Below are positions 27,066-35,050 of a DNA stretch of 64,000 bases, piece after piece. The notes below the pieces were generated by a model, which was not told where the DNA came from, ran no database searches, and was given only the letters and a program-made list of their open reading frames with translations. Origin of the DNA: Desulfobacteraceae bacterium (GTDB lineage Bacteria > Desulfobacterota > Desulfobacteria > Desulfobacterales > SKZT01); assembly GCA_011389745.1 (NCBI GenBank), contig JAABTQ010000007.1, positions 1 through 64,000 of the forward strand. Reading direction: 5' to 3'. Position 1 is the stretch's first letter, and the number at the start of each line of letters is the position of its first letter. The translations under genes were made by a program, and so were the position numbers.

Positions 27066-27582
27066 ACAATTTAAGATAATACAAAAGCCGCTTTTAATTT
27101 TCAAACAAAATAAATTGTTAATATTTATTTATCAAAAACTTTAGTTACTTAGAATATATCTTTATATATAAGCTCAATTATTAAAGAAAATAAGAGGTTT
27201 TAAAAGATATTGAGAGATATTTTGTTTTTCGGTGATTGTTAACAACCTGATCATAATCGATAACATGCCGAATCTGGTTGCATAATATCGGTTTATAAAA
27301 AATGGTCGATTTATGAGGGATTCAACATAAATAAAGTATTATAAACTAATAATAATAATATGTTATCTAATTGTTAACAACGTGTTAGGAAAGGTTCCGG
27401 CAATCTCGAATCATCCGGTTTGACACTCTCGAACCGATACATTAAATAAGCTCGTAAATGTTGTCCTAACCGCACCAATAAATTTTAATCTTTCTAATCT
27501 GTTCTATTTTGTAATTTTGACAATAAATATTGTCAACGGCAGCGTTTTATCTGATTTCTTAAAAGAAAGAGTATGGTGACCA
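27066..27582. other. AT-rich uvrA-dnaA gap; possible replication-origin sequence
   Basis: The 517 bases hold no gene. They contain two identical 12-mers ATTGTTAACAAC (27235-27246 and 27370-27381), each centred on the palindrome TTGTTAACAA, and an AAT-trinucleotide run TAATAATAATAATA (27347-27360) just before the second. AAT-type trinucleotide runs beside DnaA sites resemble DnaA-trio unwinding elements. No canonical TTATCCACA box was seen. It may be oriC, the dnaA regulatory region, or both; strand skew of the whole genome would decide. Confidence 0.35.
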
Positions 27583-28926
27583 ATGAATGAGACGTGGGAA
27601 GAGATTAAATCCGAACTTAAAAACCAAATTCCGGACCATAGTTTCAAAATGTGGATAGAGCCGCTGGTTTTTGAGACCTTGGAAAACAACGCAATGGTGA
27701 TTTCCGCTCCCAATTTTTTTTCCAGAAAGCGGGTTTTGGATTACTATGGGGAGATTATTGAAAGAGAGCTGATAAATGCCGGTGGGAAAGTCAGTCGTTT
27801 AAAAATAATTCTTTCGGGAAAAAAAGAGAAGCCGGTAAAAAATGGGTTTGAAATCAGTCAGCAACTGATTTTGCCCATGATGGACTTTCAGCCTCAGAAC
27901 GGACGGAAGCTTCGCCAAGATTTTACCTTTGATAATTTTGTGGTGGGCATGAACAATGATTTTGCGTATTCGGCGGCATTGTCTCTTGCATCCAGGCGTG
28001 AGTCCAACCAGCATTCGCTTTATCTGCTGTCAGACACGGGAATGGGAAAAAGTCATCTGTCACAGGCGATAGGACATCATATTCTATCCCATGGAAAAGG
28101 TGAGCGTGTTTATTATATTACGGCGGAGGACTTTACAAATGAGATGGTCAGGGCTTTCAGGCAGAACTGTCTTGACAAATTCAAGCAAAAGTACCGGGAT
28201 GGGTGTGATGTTCTGTTGTTGGAAGATATCCATTTTCTAACAGGAAAAGATCGCACCCAGTCCGAACTTTCACTGACCCTGGATTATCTTCTCGATGCCA
28301 GAAAGCGTGTTATTTTCAGCAGTTGTATGAGGCCGAATGAAATTCCGAAACTCAGCGACCAGCTCAGATCGCGCCTGTCCTGCGGACTGATATCGCCGAT
28401 TGATCCGCCGGATTTTCGAACACGGGTGAGAATTCTCACCAAAAAGGCCAGGGAAAAAGGGTATGAGCTGCCCATGGATGTTATCGAATATCTCGCCAAT
28501 GAGCTAACGGACGATATTCGTCAGCTTGAGAGCGGGTTGATCGGAGTGGTGGCCAAATCATCTCTTCTCGGGGTGGATGTGGATATTAAACTGGCCGAAA
28601 GCGTTGTAAAAACCATCAGCCAGAAACAGAAAAAAATTACCGTAGAGGCTATCAAGAGGCTAGTGTGTAAAGAATTTAACGTCACCGAGAAGGATATTGT
28701 TTCAAGCTCGCGAAAACACAGTATTGTCCGTCCACGACAGGTTGCCATGTATTTGTCGCGGCGATATACTGATTCTCCCCTTCAGGTTATCGGTAAAAGT
28801 TTCAACCGTTACCATGCCACCGCTCTTCACTCCATCGGTGCCGTGGAGAAAGAAATCAAAAATAACGGTGCTTTTCAAAAACAGGTGGAGATATTGGGGA
28901 AAAAAATCGAGCTGGGGAATTTTTAA
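27583..28926 (+). CDS. dnaA: Chromosomal replication initiator DnaA (divergent)
   Basis: The 447-residue protein starts WEEIKSELKNQIPDHSFKMW (domain I). A linker leads to the AAA+ domain with DFTFDNFVVGMNNDFAY, P-loop SDTGMGKS (residues 150-157), Walker B LLLEDIHFL (211-219), sensor II region LTDDIRQLES, and the DNA-binding domain IV (VRPRQVAMYLSRRYTDSPLQ ... FNRYHATALHS). It opens the origin for replication. Two features are atypical: the first P-loop Gly is Ser, and the DNA-contact motif GGRDHTTVLH reads FNRYHATALH. The gene is followed by an oxidase gene rather than dnaN. Confidence 0.92.
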   Translation: MNETWEEIKSELKNQIPDHSFKMWIEPLVFETLENNAMVISAPNFFSRKRVLDYYGEIIERELINAGGKVSRLKIILSGKKEKPVKNGFEISQQLILPMMDFQPQNGRKLRQDFTFDNFVVGMNNDFAYSAALSLASRRESNQHSLYLLSDTGMGKSHLSQAIGHHILSHGKGERVYYITAEDFTNEMVRAFRQNCLDKFKQKYRDGCDVLLLEDIHFLTGKDRTQSELSLTLDYLLDARKRVIFSSCMRPNEIPKLSDQLRSRLSCGLISPIDPPDFRTRVRILTKKAREKGYELPMDVIEYLANELTDDIRQLESGLIGVVAKSSLLGVDVDIKLAESVVKTISQKQKKITVEAIKRLVCKEFNVTEKDIVSSSRKHSIVRPRQVAMYLSRRYTDSPLQVIGKSFNRYHATALHSIGAVEKEIKNNGAFQKQVEILGKKIELGNF

Positions 28927-28964
28927 CCTTTAAAGACCTTGAAAAGGATTTTGAATGCAGTCCT

Positions 28965-30347
28965 ATGACCATTTCCAATGCTACATTCACAAAGCTTGAA
29001 GCTATAGCAGGAAGAGACCATTGCACGTGCAAAAAGGAGGATCTGGCTTGCTATGGATATGATGCCACAGCCCGGATGCATCTTCCTGATGCCGTGGTTT
29101 TTCCGGAAAATGCCCGGCAAATATCTTCCATACTAGAACTGGCCAATGCTGAAAAATTTTTTGTCATTCCACGGGGCGCGGGTTCCGGAATGACCGGCGG
29201 TGCAGTGCCTGTCCGGGGTGGAGTGGTGCTTGCCACATCACGGATGAATAATATCATTTCCATAGATACCGACAATTTGATTGCCGATACACAACCAGGA
29301 GTTATCACCGGCCATTTTCATGTTGCTGTGGAAAAAATGGGGTTATTTTATCCTCCCGATCCCGCCAGTTCCGATTTTTCCACACTGGGAGGAAACGTTG
29401 CCGAGTGCGCAGGGGGGCCCAGGGCTGTCAAATATGGTGTCACAAGAGATTATGTATTGGGCCTGGAAGCGGTTTTGCCCACCGGTGAAATAATACATAC
29501 AGGGGTGCGAACTGCAAAAGGTGTTGTGGGATATGATCTCACAAGGCTTATTACCGGTTCGGAGGGAACACTGGCAGTTATCTCGGCCATGACCTTGAAA
29601 CTTCTACCCCTACCCGAGGCCGTAGGCACAATGACGGCAAGCTTTGACCGAATGGAAGATGCGGCGGATACGGTTTCGGAAATCATTCGGCAAAGTATGA
29701 TTCCACGAAACATAGAGTTTATGGACAATGCTTCAATACAGTGCGTAGAAACTCAATTGAAAATCGGACTTCCTGTCAATGCCGGCGCATTGTTGATTAT
29801 GGCTGTGGATGGTTCCCATAGTGAAGTTGCCGACGGAATGGAAAAACTTCGGACAGTTTGTGAAAAGATGCGCGCAACAGAAATTCGTGTGGCACAAAGC
29901 TCTCAGGAGGCTCAGAACCTTTGGCGTGCCAGAAAAGCGATTTCTCCGGCCTTGTTTAAATATGGTCCTGATAAAATCAACGAGGATATTGTCGTGCCAA
30001 GAAGCAAAATCCCTGATATGGTCCGCAGGATCAAAGCCTTAAAGGACGAGACAGGCCTGACAATTGTGGCTTTTGGCCATGCAGGGGACGGTAATATCCA
30101 TTTTAATATCATGCTGGACAGGCGAAATCCGGAAGTTTTAAAACTCGCTGAAAAGACAATCGAAACCCTTTTTGATTATACACTTGAGCTTGGTGGAACC
30201 ATTTCGGGTGAACATGGTGTGGGCATAACCAAAATGGCGTTTATAAACAGAGAAATCGGGCCGGTAGAATTATTATTGATGAAAAAAATAAAGACGGTTT
30301 TTGATCCCAACGACATTCTCAATCCCGGCAAGATTTTTCCTGTATGA
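28965..30347 (+). CDS. FAD-linked oxidase, glycolate oxidase subunit GlcD-like
   Basis: The 460-residue protein has a PCMH-type FAD domain (VIPRGAGSGMTGGAVPVRGGV, STLGGNVAECAGGPRAVKYG, GSEGTLAV) and the C-terminal FAD-oxidase domain (GHAGDGNIHFNIM, GGTISGEHGVG) with conserved His residues. Relatives oxidise glycolate or D-lactate. It lies 38 bases after dnaA. The Fe-S partner (GlcF) usually found in bacteria is not adjacent, so substrate and electron acceptor are open. Confidence 0.9.
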   Translation: MTISNATFTKLEAIAGRDHCTCKKEDLACYGYDATARMHLPDAVVFPENARQISSILELANAEKFFVIPRGAGSGMTGGAVPVRGGVVLATSRMNNIISIDTDNLIADTQPGVITGHFHVAVEKMGLFYPPDPASSDFSTLGGNVAECAGGPRAVKYGVTRDYVLGLEAVLPTGEIIHTGVRTAKGVVGYDLTRLITGSEGTLAVISAMTLKLLPLPEAVGTMTASFDRMEDAADTVSEIIRQSMIPRNIEFMDNASIQCVETQLKIGLPVNAGALLIMAVDGSHSEVADGMEKLRTVCEKMRATEIRVAQSSQEAQNLWRARKAISPALFKYGPDKINEDIVVPRSKIPDMVRRIKALKDETGLTIVAFGHAGDGNIHFNIMLDRRNPEVLKLAEKTIETLFDYTLELGGTISGEHGVGITKMAFINREIGPVELLLMKKIKTVFDPNDILNPGKIFPV

Positions 30348-30485
30348 TAAGAAAAACCTTGCGGCCTGCAAGGATAAAGGTCTCGGTTGTCAGGTTTCAG
30401 CGCTTCTTGAAGCAATCCACCTTCCTGACCAAAAGACAACCATTCGATCACCAGCAGCTTTATAATCAAATAGCTTCCTGAATTT

Positions 30486-31226
30486 CTATTTACTGTTGAT
30501 CCTCCGAATTTCGTGTCCAAGGGTGGAATAGGACCATTTTTTCCCGGTTCTTGACTTTAATCCGCGTTCATCCAGAAGCTTTATAATATCCGTCTTGGGT
30601 ATTCCCTGGTCAAGCCATTCTTTTATCATATCCATGGCTTTTTCGAATTGTTCACTGTAAACTTCTTTGACGGGTGGGATGTAATCGGCCGATTCATTGT
30701 CTGTTTTGAATTCAACCGTCCGTTCAAAAGGCTGAATAGAAATGGGTGTGTTGCTCGCCTCTTGGGCACGCGCCATTTCTTCGTACACCGGACATTGCAA
30801 ATCACAGCACGCCTTAAACGGGTTCTTTTCAAGCCGGCACTCAAAGCTGACATCGGAATTGTAGATATACCTGATATTGCTCTTGGTACTATGCCGTATC
30901 CGGGAAGGTGAACTGGAAGATAGCGCAGATAATACATTGATACAATATCCGATCATCCACTCCCGGCAGTCATCCGCGGACATCCCGATGTATTTACACC
31001 AGGAAGCTATGTATTGGGTTATGTCCTGACGTGAAGGAGGATCGGCACCATCCTGGAATCGTTCCAACTTCAGTCCATTTGCCACCAGGTCTTTAATGCA
31101 CGGAAAAAAACACTGCTCATTATTTTCGGGCAACTTATCTCTTAATATTTTCAGATGGCTTGACGATTTCATTGAAAAATCCGCATTCTCCGGATGGGCG
31201 TTCCCGCCCGTTATATGTGTTTTCAC
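30486..31226 (-). CDS. Unknown protein with recombinase-like helical tail
   Basis: I do not recognise the 246-residue product as a whole. The N-terminal half has paired Cys and Trp (CFFPCIKDL, ASWCKYIGMSADDCREWM) and a cluster FKACCDLQCPVYEEM near residue 145, suggesting a metal site. The last 45 residues (WLDQGIPKTDIIKLLDERGL, KSRTGKKWSYSTL) resemble the helix-turn-helix segment of serine recombinases and phage DNA-binding proteins, used there to read DNA. The GTG at 31226 overlaps the preceding remnant's stop; ATG 31172, with GCGGA upstream, is an equally good start. Confidence 0.6.
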   Translation of the reverse strand: MKTHITGGNAHPENADFSMKSSSHLKILRDKLPENNEQCFFPCIKDLVANGLKLERFQDGADPPSRQDITQYIASWCKYIGMSADDCREWMIGYCINVLSALSSSSPSRIRHSTKSNIRYIYNSDVSFECRLEKNPFKACCDLQCPVYEEMARAQEASNTPISIQPFERTVEFKTDNESADYIPPVKEVYSEQFEKAMDMIKEWLDQGIPKTDIIKLLDERGLKSRTGKKWSYSTLGHEIRRINSK

Positions 31227-31534
31227 ATGATTACCTGAAACATCACAGAAGCGTTCGTATCACGCGCCTTAAAGCCGAATGATTCGCAGTAATTCCCATT
31301 GCCGACAATATGGTTATTTTCCATGACGACCACGGAAAACAAAGAGTTGCTTAGACCGATTTCAGTACCCCTTTCGTTGGCTTTCGACCAGCAGAAAGAG
31401 TCGTTCAGTTTTCTTATAATACCACGGATTGCATTACGATGAAACAGCATTGATCCAGGAAATGAAAAGGCACCTTTACTGTCGGTAGTGCCGGAGGAAA
31501 AGATACCAGAATACGATCCGAAATTACCATTCAA
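31223..31534 (-). pseudogene. GNAT acetyltransferase remnant with internal deletion
   Basis: The second part of this 103-codon frame reads CWSKANERGTEIGLSNSLFS, then VVVMENNHIVGNG, like the N-terminal beta-alpha unit of a GNAT acetyltransferase. It then jumps directly to YCESFGFKARDTNASVMFQV, which is the C-terminal strand pair of the same family. The central part with the acetyl-CoA pyrophosphate loop (R/Q-x-x-G-x-G/A), roughly 50-60 residues, is missing. The first 40 codons look non-coding. I call it a decayed gene; the true start was probably near 31414. Confidence 0.6.
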
Positions 31535-31774
31535 CCCAGCATTCCTTTGGTGAAAAAAGTGATGGCCTTTTTAACGCGATGACTGATGCTTTATAAGCAG
31601 TGGCTGAACGAAAACTTTCCCGGAGGGCTGAACTTTATACACACTTAACACCGTGGGTAAGAATATGATGTCAGGTTCGTTATTCGGGCCTCATTTTAAT
31701 TGAATCTATCGGGATAAACGTTGCGAACGCTGTGTAACCGTTGCGTCCGTTGCGATTATAACAGACCTTTGAGC
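31535..31774. other. Intergenic segment without a gene
   Basis: No ORF with a ribosome site is seen. Three GTTGCG motifs lie close together (31720, 31740 and 31749) just beyond the MarR-like gene's stop codon. They may be chance; no palindromic operator is evident. Confidence 0.4.
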
Positions 31775-32170
31775 TTACGATGATGAAGAGGATGCTCTGA
31801 AACGCCTCTCTGCTCCAGCGGTCTTCTCATACTTGAAAACATTCTGGATGTCTGCTGCCAGTTGTTGTCCTTTAGGTGTCGGCCAGCAGGCCAGACGTTT
31901 TGTGTGGTAAAGATCCGGGCGCATTTCGATCAGGTCATGGCCTCTGCGAATAGGATTGCCGTGCTTGTCTTTGTCCAAGAAGATCGACAAAGCCCGACAG
32001 TTGCGGCTGACTGAGGCCTGTGTCACGTTAAGTTGCTCACCCAGGTCCGTCTGTGTAATTCCTGGTTCGTTCATGATTGCGATCAGGATTCTGATTTGTT
32101 GTTCTGGTGCTCCCGGAACTGTCTCACTAATTCTGTCCATGAATCTTGCAATTCTTTGATATGTATCCAT
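31775..32170 (-). CDS. MarR-like winged-helix regulator
   Basis: The 131-residue protein has a winged-helix fold: ILIAIMNEPGITQTDLGEQL, then NVTQASVSRNCRAL as helix-turn-helix (about residues 39-62), and a wing region around HGNPIRRGHDLIEM. It ends in a Ser-rich tail. MarR-type proteins are dimeric repressors; similar short forms occur on phages and genomic islands. A strong AGAAGGAG site precedes ATG 32170. Its target is probably local, but no operator was identified. Confidence 0.75.
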   Translation of the reverse strand: MDTYQRIARFMDRISETVPGAPEQQIRILIAIMNEPGITQTDLGEQLNVTQASVSRNCRALSIFLDKDKHGNPIRRGHDLIEMRPDLYHTKRLACWPTPKGQQLAADIQNVFKYEKTAGAERRFRASSSSS

Positions 32171-32297
32171 AATGCTTCTCCTTCTGTGATTTCAAGTTCA
32201 AAGTTACACCTTTATTTGGGTTGTGTATGATCCTGATTAGCTCAATTCAAATCAGGTTTTGAAATTTAACGCTTTAAATGTACAGTTTATTAATCTT

Positions 32298-32813
32298 CTA
32301 CCAAATTAAACTACCCGCCAAAATACGACTTCCCCCCACTCTATCATCGTTTATTGAAACCAATTTAATTCTTGCGCGATCGGGATTTTTTGGGCTATTT
32401 ATTGAGGCCCATAATTTCCAAAAAACTGTTGCATCATTTTTCCTAAGGTGCTTATTTCTGGCATGCCACAGGGGTTTCATAACCAAAATTACTTCTTGCG
32501 GAAGATTTTTATTAAGATATACATCTTGTACGATATTAATATTTTGCTTATTAAGCATATCGAACAGGCCATTTTTAAATATTATTATATCTTCTTTTGC
32601 TTTTGCCAACTTTAAAGCTCGTTTTCTTTCATTCTCAATCCTCCTATGTTCAGCTTCAGCCCTTTTTATTTCTTTTTCAATCTCCTGTTGTTTTTCCTTT
32701 TCCAATTGGGCAGCAATTGCAACTTGTACTCTCCTTTCTTTAGAAGGTAAAGAAGTTCGGCATTTTGACACAAGAGCAATAATTGAAAAAATAATAACCC
32801 TTGATAAAATCAA
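32298..32813 (-). CDS. Hypothetical protein with N-terminal hydrophobic segment and coiled coil
   Basis: The 171-residue frame opens with TTG 32813, has a hydrophobic N-terminus (VIIFSIIALVSKC, export signal or anchor), then a highly charged helix (QLEKEKQQEIEKEIKRAEAE) predicted as coiled coil, and a C-terminal domain ending VGGSRILAGSLIW. The Lys preceding the Cys makes a true lipobox doubtful. I do not recognise a family. I preferred this strand over the overlapping forward ORF because of the charged, periodic sequence. Confidence 0.5.
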   Translation of the reverse strand: MILSRVIIFSIIALVSKCRTSLPSKERRVQVAIAAQLEKEKQQEIEKEIKRAEAEHRRIENERKRALKLAKAKEDIIIFKNGLFDMLNKQNINIVQDVYLNKNLPQEVILVMKPLWHARNKHLRKNDATVFWKLWASINSPKNPDRARIKLVSINDDRVGGSRILAGSLIW

Positions 32814-32930
32814 TAACCCGATTGGAAAAATTCAGCCGGGTTTATTATTGTGAAAGGCCAAAAACCTCATGAAATCAGGTCAAGAATTTTTTATTAGGGA
32901 TAGGTTAGGGACAAACCCATAAGGCATTCA

Positions 32931-32963
32931 AAAGGGTTACCAAGTTCAATTTGGTAACCCTTT
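32931..32963. terminator. Bidirectional Rho-independent terminator beside tRNA-Leu
   Basis: A perfect 13-bp stem AAAGGGTTACCAA / TTGGTAACCCTTT with a 7-base loop. A T-rich run (ATTTTTA) follows on the forward strand and TTTT on the reverse strand, so it probably ends the tRNA-Leu transcript. Confidence 0.75.
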
Positions 32964-32971
32964 ATTTTTAC

Positions 32972-33059
32972 TGGTGCCGGAGGTCGGAATCGAACCGACA
33001 TGGACGCAAGGTCCGGGGGATTTTGAGTCCCCTGCGTCTACCTATTTCACCACTCCGGC
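32972..33059 (-). tRNA. tRNA-Leu (CAA)
   Basis: The reverse strand folds as a class II tRNA: acceptor GCCGGAG pairs with CTCCGGC, the anticodon loop is CTCAAAA within GGGGA/TCCCC, there is a long variable arm, GGTTCGATTCC in the T arm and an encoded CCA. Anticodon CAA reads UUG. Its 3' end faces the accessory patch at 30.4-32.9 kb. Confidence 0.95.
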
Positions 33060-33126
33060 AATTGACGGAAGCCATTTATGGCAAAAATATTTTGCATTGT
33101 CAATATGTTTGAGCATTCTCAGGCAA

Positions 33127-33774
33127 TTAAGTTATGCTCAGTGCGGCAAAGAATTTTTCTGCTGAGATAATGCCTTCTCTTACGATAATACATTTGTTTT
33201 GAGCAACATCCACTACTGTGGAGCCGGCACCGCCTAAAAGTGGTCCGGCATCCAGCACCAGATCGACCTTGTCCAAAATCATTGAATCAAGGCTTCCGAT
33301 ATCCGCAACCCCGGGCTGTCCTGACAAATTGGCGCTGGTGCCGGTTATGGGGTTATCTAAGAGCTTGGTTAAGGCCGATGCCACAGGGTGACCCGGGAGG
33401 CGAACACCGATTTTGTCCGTATTTCCTGTAAGAATTTTTGAAAGGGTTTGCCTGGCTGAAAAAATAATGGTCAGTTTACCGGGCCAGAATGCTTTCATGA
33501 GCCGCCGGGCATGCGGTGGAATATTTTGAACAAGCGAATGAAGAGCGTCCTGGTTTTTTATCAGAATAAGAAGCGGTTTATCTGATGGGCGGTTTTTTAT
33601 TTTGAAAATTCTGGAAACGGCATCCGGATTCAGTGCATCCGCCGCTAATCCATAGAGGCAGCGGGTTGGAAAAATGACGATTCCTCCACTGTTTATAATC
33701 TGCGCAGCTTCCTTTAAAATGCCAAGATTCGGAGAGTTCGGATCGATGACCCGGATTTTAGTGCTGGGATTCAA
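33127..33774 (-). CDS. Threonylcarbamoyl-AMP synthase (Sua5/YrdC/TsaC family)
   Basis: The 215-residue protein has the YrdC fold signatures GGIVIFPTRCLYGLAADA, KNRPSDKPLLILI, FWPGKLTIIF, IGVRLPGHP and PITGTSANLSGQP. It makes threonylcarbamoyl-AMP from Thr, bicarbonate and ATP for the t6A modification at tRNA position 37. It begins with TTG 33774 inside the end of purE (17-base overlap), so it is likely translationally coupled. Its length equals the short TsaC-like form without the Sua5 C-terminal domain. Confidence 0.9.
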   Translation of the reverse strand: MNPSTKIRVIDPNSPNLGILKEAAQIINSGGIVIFPTRCLYGLAADALNPDAVSRIFKIKNRPSDKPLLILIKNQDALHSLVQNIPPHARRLMKAFWPGKLTIIFSARQTLSKILTGNTDKIGVRLPGHPVASALTKLLDNPITGTSANLSGQPGVADIGSLDSMILDKVDLVLDAGPLLGGAGSTVVDVAQNKCIIVREGIISAEKFFAALSIT

Positions 33775-34264
33775 TTTTTACGGCTTTTTCTTCAACTTGG
33801 CCGGCAAGCTGTTTTTTGTACTCCAATAGCTTGGCTTGCAGCGTAACATCAGAAGTGGCCAGAATTTGCAGGGCAAGAATGCCCGCATTTACTGCGCCTG
33901 GTTTTCCGATGGAAACCGTGGCCACAGGAATTCCCGGCGGCATCTGTACGGTTGACAACAGGGAATCCAGACCTTTAAGGCAGGAAGAATCAATTGGGAT
34001 GCCAATTATCGGCAAAATGGTATAGGCTGACATGGCGCCGGCCAGATGGGCGGCATGGCCTGCACCTGCTATAATCACCCTGATTCCTCTTTCCATGGCT
34101 GTTTTTGCATATTCCGAGGCCCGTTGGGGGCTTCTATGTGCTGAGGCCACAGTCATCTCATAGGGAACTTCAAACTTTTTGAGCACAGAAGCAGCTTCTT
34201 TCATAATTCCAAGATCCGAATCACTTCCCATAACAATTCCCACAAGGGGTTTTTGTACTGCCAT
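33758..34264 (-). CDS. purE: N5-carboxyaminoimidazole ribonucleotide mutase
   Basis: The 168-residue protein has the PurE signatures GIVMGSDSDLGIMKEA (N-terminal), TVASAHRSPQRASEYA and GAGHAAHLAGAMSAYT. It moves the carboxyl group of N5-CAIR to give CAIR in purine synthesis. The ribosome site TTAGGAG precedes the ATG. It lies between the ATP-grasp gene and tsaC in one directional cluster; purK is not adjacent. Confidence 0.95.
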   Translation of the reverse strand: MAVQKPLVGIVMGSDSDLGIMKEAASVLKKFEVPYEMTVASAHRSPQRASEYAKTAMERGIRVIIAGAGHAAHLAGAMSAYTILPIIGIPIDSSCLKGLDSLLSTVQMPPGIPVATVSIGKPGAVNAGILALQILATSDVTLQAKLLEYKKQLAGQVEEKAVKIESQH

Positions 34265-34276
34265 TGTTTTTTTCTC

Positions 34277-35047
34277 CTAATTGTTTTTATTGATTTTCTT
34301 GCCTATGTCTGTGGCCATTTGTTCAAGAACTTGCTGTTTTTTTAACTCAAGTTCGTGATGACCTATCATAGCTCCTTTTAGCCCTCCGCTCAGGGCGATT
34401 TCAGAAAGATAAATAGTATTGTTTTCAAAAATCATCAGATCGATATGAGCATAAGGAAAATTACCCCTTGCCATGACTCTTTGGGAGAAATGAATGTGTT
34501 CCTGCTTTAAAGTGTAGGGGGTGCTTTTTCCACCGGCTGCAAGATTGCACCTGAAATTGTATGGATTTTCACGGGTATAAGCCTCTATATAATTCCCGGC
34601 AAAAATAGCACGGACATCCGTGAAGTTTGTCAGCAATGGCTGGAGAACAAACGGATAGGAGGTTTCTTCAAGGCCCAGAATGCTGTACAGGTTCTCGATA
34701 TGATCCCAAAGGCGCACACCATGGCCGCAATGTTTTTGGTCCTCTTTGGTGACCACTTTGCCGATCCCGTTTTTGTTATAAAAGCCGACTGCATTCAGAA
34801 GCTCTATTCGTCTTGTAATGACACATGTCAGTGGGGCCATCCAAACATTTAAAATATGTGCCTGGGTGATTTTAGACCGGCTAAGGGTTTGAGAAAGACA
34901 AAAGGGAAGGCAAGTGACACCTCTTTCGAGAAGGTCGATCATCATGGGCAGTTCCAAATGTTTAGCTGAAACGGAACCGATGTAGATATCTTTGGGGCCC
35001 AGTTGATCATAGGCCGTTTTGAGTTCTTGCGACCCCCTTAAAATCAT
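34277..35047 (-). CDS. ATP-grasp (RimK-like) protein of unknown substrate
   Basis: The 256-residue protein has ATP-grasp character: GIGKVVTKEDQKHCGHGVRL, FVLQPLLTNFTDVRAIFAGN, RCNLAAGGKSTPY and a C-terminal HIDLMIFENNTIYLSEIALS metal/nucleotide segment followed by GGLKGA. Such enzymes ligate a carboxylate to an amine using ATP. It lies directly downstream of ddl (3-base gap), so it may act on a D-Ala-related or amino-acid substrate, but this is inference. ATG 35047 is preferred to the TTG one codon earlier. Confidence 0.75.
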   Translation of the reverse strand: MILRGSQELKTAYDQLGPKDIYIGSVSAKHLELPMMIDLLERGVTCLPFCLSQTLSRSKITQAHILNVWMAPLTCVITRRIELLNAVGFYNKNGIGKVVTKEDQKHCGHGVRLWDHIENLYSILGLEETSYPFVLQPLLTNFTDVRAIFAGNYIEAYTRENPYNFRCNLAAGGKSTPYTLKQEHIHFSQRVMARGNFPYAHIDLMIFENNTIYLSEIALSGGLKGAMIGHHELELKKQQVLEQMATDIGKKINKNN

Positions 35048-35050
35048 CAA

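Noticed and set aside
31535-31774. Possible integron attC-type site near the GNAT remnant
   Set aside because: A single GTTAAGT-like core was seen without the paired core and imperfect stem.
32278-32853. Forward 191-codon ORF opposite the coiled-coil protein gene
   Set aside because: Phe/Ser/Cys-rich composition is typical of antisense to a Lys/Glu-rich helix; the reverse strand is more protein-like.
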